Shown here piece by piece: positions 4,055-6,041 of a stretch of DNA of 6,041 nt; position 1 is the first letter of the stretch, and every line of letters begins with the position of its first letter. The stretch spans positions 1 to 6,041 of the forward strand of contig DAOVTG010000155.1 in the NCBI GenBank assembly GCA_030633185.1. The letters run 5' to 3'. Position numbers and translations under genes: made by a program. The stretch comes from Deltaproteobacteria bacterium. Its GTDB lineage: Bacteria > Desulfobacterota > Anaeroferrophillalia > Anaeroferrophillales > Tharpellaceae. Under the pieces are notes generated by a model, which made no database searches, was not told where the DNA came from, and saw only the letters and a program-made list of their open reading frames with translations.

Positions 4055-6041
4055 ATGTGTGATGAAAAAAGTGACTCCCCGGAACCAAGCTACGAAGAAC
4101 TACTTCAGCGGGCGCTCAAAGCCGAAGAAAACTGCATCAAAATTCAAGCCCGGTTGGATGAATCACAGCGTATCGCCAACCTGGGCAGCTGGGAGTGGGG
4201 AATTGACAGCAAGCACCTCTTCTGGTCCAAAGAGACCTATCGCATCTTCGGTCTGAAGCCCGGCCCTGAAGATCAGGATAATTACGCCTTTTACATCAAA
4301 ACTTTGCACCCTGAAGACAGCAACATGATGAAAAAAGCGGTCATCGATGCGCTCCAGCACCGAACTCTCTACTCGCTTGACTATCGAATTTTGAGGGCCG
4401 ACAACCGGAAAGAAAGAATTCTCCATGCCCATGCTAAAACCATTCGCGATCCGATAACCGGTCAGCCGCTAAAAATGGTCGGTACCATCCAGGATGTCAC
4501 AGCGAGACGGCAGGCCCTGCAAAAACTTGAACTTTTACAGAGCGCGGTTGACCAGGCCACGGAAACCATCGTCATCACCGATCATCAAGCCAACATTACC
4601 TATACAAATCCGGCCTTCACCTCGATTACCGGCTACAACCGGAAGGAAGCTTCCGGCCAAAATCCCCGGATATTACAGAGCGGTCAAACCAAACCTGAAG
4701 TTTTTTCGGAAATGTGGCAGACCCTGGTTGCTAAAAAAAGCTGGAGCGGTCATTTTTTAAACCGGAAAAAAGATGGTTCTCTCTACGAAGAAGAGGTCTC
4801 GATCTCACCCCTGATTGATCATGAAGGAACGATTACTCACTACATCGCCGTCAAGCGTGACATCAGCGAAGAAGCCCACCTGCGCCGCCAACTGCAACAA
4901 GCCCAAAAGATGGAAGCAATCGGCACGCTGGCCGGCGGTATCGCCCACGATTTCAATAATATTTTAACAATTCTGATCGGCAACCTTGAACTCGCCATGA
5001 TGTTTGAACTGGATGAAAATCATCCTGCCCAGAAAGGACTCGGCAAAGCCTTGGCCGCAGGTCAGCGGGCCAAAGAGCTGGTAGGTCAAATCCTCACGTT
5101 CAGCCGCCGACAGGAGAATGATTTTCAACCCTTAAAAAGCACTCCAATTATCAAGGAAGCAATCAAGCTGATCAATAATTCTCTACCATCAAGCATAAAA
5201 CTTGAATCCGTAATAGAAGCCGAAAAAGACCTTATCATGGCAGACCCCGGCCCCATCCATCAGATCATGATAAATCTCTGCAGTAACTCAGCCCACGCCA
5301 TGCGTGATCAAGGCGGCCGACTTCGCATCGAGGTGGAGAATCTAGAGCTGGACGAGAATGCAACCCACAAACATGACAATCTTAAAGTTGGCAATTATCT
5401 GGTTTTAAGGGTTCACGATACGGGCCCGGGCATTCCGCCGGAGATCGCCGACAAAATTTTTGAACCCTATTTTACAACTAAACCTGTGGGTCAGGGCTCA
5501 GGGCTCGGGCTCGCCACCATCCATGGCATTGTCAAAAAGCTGAATGGTGAAATCTCCATGCAGAGTGAAGCCGGCCACGGCTGCACGTTCACAGTTCTCC
5601 TGCCGACCCTCGATTATCACAAAACCATGACCAACTCTCTGTCAGATTTCCACAAACTGCCGACCGGCAGCGAGCAACTGCTTCTAGTTGACGATGAAAA
5701 AGAGATTGTCGAACTTAATCAAAGTGCTCTGGGAAAACTCGGCTACCGAGTTACAACCTGCAGCGACGGAGCCGCCGCCCTGAAGCTGATCAAGCCTAAC
5801 CCTGAACTTTTTGACCTGATTTTAACCGACATGACCATGCCCCAAATGAGCGGCGACAAACTCGCCCAGGCCATCCTTAAACTCAACCCCGAAATGCCGA
5901 TCATCCTGGGCACCGGCCACAGTGACACCATCAACCGCGAAGAGGCCCTGGCCCTGGGAATTAAGGATTTCTACAATAAACCCCTGGGCACCGACCGCCT
6001 GATCCGTCTGATCCGCAAGACTCTTGATGAAAACCGGGAAA
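4055..6041 (+). CDS. Cytoplasmic hybrid sensor histidine kinase, PAS-PAS-HisKA-HATPase-REC (3' end beyond window)
   Basis: A two-component kinase that would autophosphorylate on His and pass phosphate to its own receiver. ATG 4055 has AAGGGAG (4042-4048) at 6 nt, and the frame stays open for 662 codons to the window edge. Domains: a short helix at 12-38; PAS 1 about 38-150, a PAS_3-like fold beginning NLGSWEWGI; PAS 2 about 158-272, with TNPAFTSITGY; dimerisation helix with GTLAGGIAHDFNNIL and phosphoacceptor His298; N box NLCSNSAHAM (408-416 core); G1 DTGPGIP (455-461); F box IFEPYFTTK (468-476); G2 GSGLGLATIHG (481-491); receiver from 541 with acidic Asp546/Asp547, phosphoacceptor Asp592, Thr620 and Lys642. 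The motifs place it near the NtrB-like (HPK4) group. There is no signal peptide or membrane segment, so it senses an internal cue through PAS. The receiver is essentially complete, so the stop is probably close by, although a further domain is possible. The signal and target are unknown. Confidence 0.95.
   Translation, partial: MCDEKSDSPEPSYEELLQRALKAEENCIKIQARLDESQRIANLGSWEWGIDSKHLFWSKETYRIFGLKPGPEDQDNYAFYIKTLHPEDSNMMKKAVIDALQHRTLYSLDYRILRADNRKERILHAHAKTIRDPITGQPLKMVGTIQDVTARRQALQKLELLQSAVDQATETIVITDHQANITYTNPAFTSITGYNRKEASGQNPRILQSGQTKPEVFSEMWQTLVAKKSWSGHFLNRKKDGSLYEEEVSISPLIDHEGTITHYIAVKRDISEEAHLRRQLQQAQKMEAIGTLAGGIAHDFNNILTILIGNLELAMMFELDENHPAQKGLGKALAAGQRAKELVGQILTFSRRQENDFQPLKSTPIIKEAIKLINNSLPSSIKLESVIEAEKDLIMADPGPIHQIMINLCSNSAHAMRDQGGRLRIEVENLELDENATHKHDNLKVGNYLVLRVHDTGPGIPPEIADKIFEPYFTTKPVGQGSGLGLATIHGIVKKLNGEISMQSEAGHGCTFTVLLPTLDYHKTMTNSLSDFHKLPTGSEQLLLVDDEKEIVELNQSALGKLGYRVTTCSDGAAALKLIKPNPELFDLILTDMTMPQMSGDKLAQAILKLNPEMPIILGTGHSDTINREEALALGIKDFYNKPLGTDRLIRLIRKTLDENRE

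Noticed and set aside
4059..4256. Plus-strand short frames at 4059-4256 and 4494-4760
   Set aside because: Both lie in another frame inside the histidine kinase gene, whose own frame from 4055 carries continuous PAS and kinase motifs.

Overview
The window looks like a chromosomal signal-transduction region of a motile, Gram-negative, environmental bacterium. The best guess is a deltaproteobacterium (Desulfobacterota). That guess rests on the style of the chemoreceptor signalling domain, the PAS/PAS/kinase/receiver architecture, the balanced base composition and the kinds of small repeats. It is recognition from memory, not a database result.

Layout. Bases 1-10 carry what may be the first codons of a leftward gene, possibly a REP-associated transposase. 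Next to it is a REP-like palindrome with 46-bp perfect arms (80-174). Bases 175-634 hold no gene. They contain a near-consensus sigma-54 promoter (341-356) and a 151-bp palindromic MITE-like insertion (442-592) with a candidate 7-8 bp target duplication. A methyl-accepting chemotaxis protein (MCP) gene follows at 635-2962. The 355-bp gap after it carries the decayed N-terminus of a GxxExxY-family gene (about 3122-3265), bracketed by a 19-bp inverted repeat. A cheW gene lies at 3318-3824. After 230 bp of non-coding DNA, a cytoplasmic hybrid sensor histidine kinase (4055 to the window end, no stop reached) completes the window. This last gene is absent from the supplied candidate reading frames and was found by translating the sequence directly.

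How the genes work together. The MCP would sense a periplasmic signal and pass it, through CheW, to a CheA kinase encoded elsewhere. No cheA, cheY, cheR or cheB is present here. The hybrid kinase is soluble and PAS-based. It may belong to a separate pathway, and its spacing argues for its own promoter.

The most unusual object is the MCP sensor region. Between its two membrane segments are three tandem CZB-type zinc-binding modules with a 91-92 residue period, all keeping the His/Cys/His/His ligand set. They are followed by three 36-residue helical repeats. There seems to be no room for a HAMP domain, and the protein ends in a pentapeptide resembling the CheR/CheB docking tail. Its sigma-54 promoter is separated from the start codon by the inserted palindrome, which would fold into a very long hairpin in the mRNA leader.
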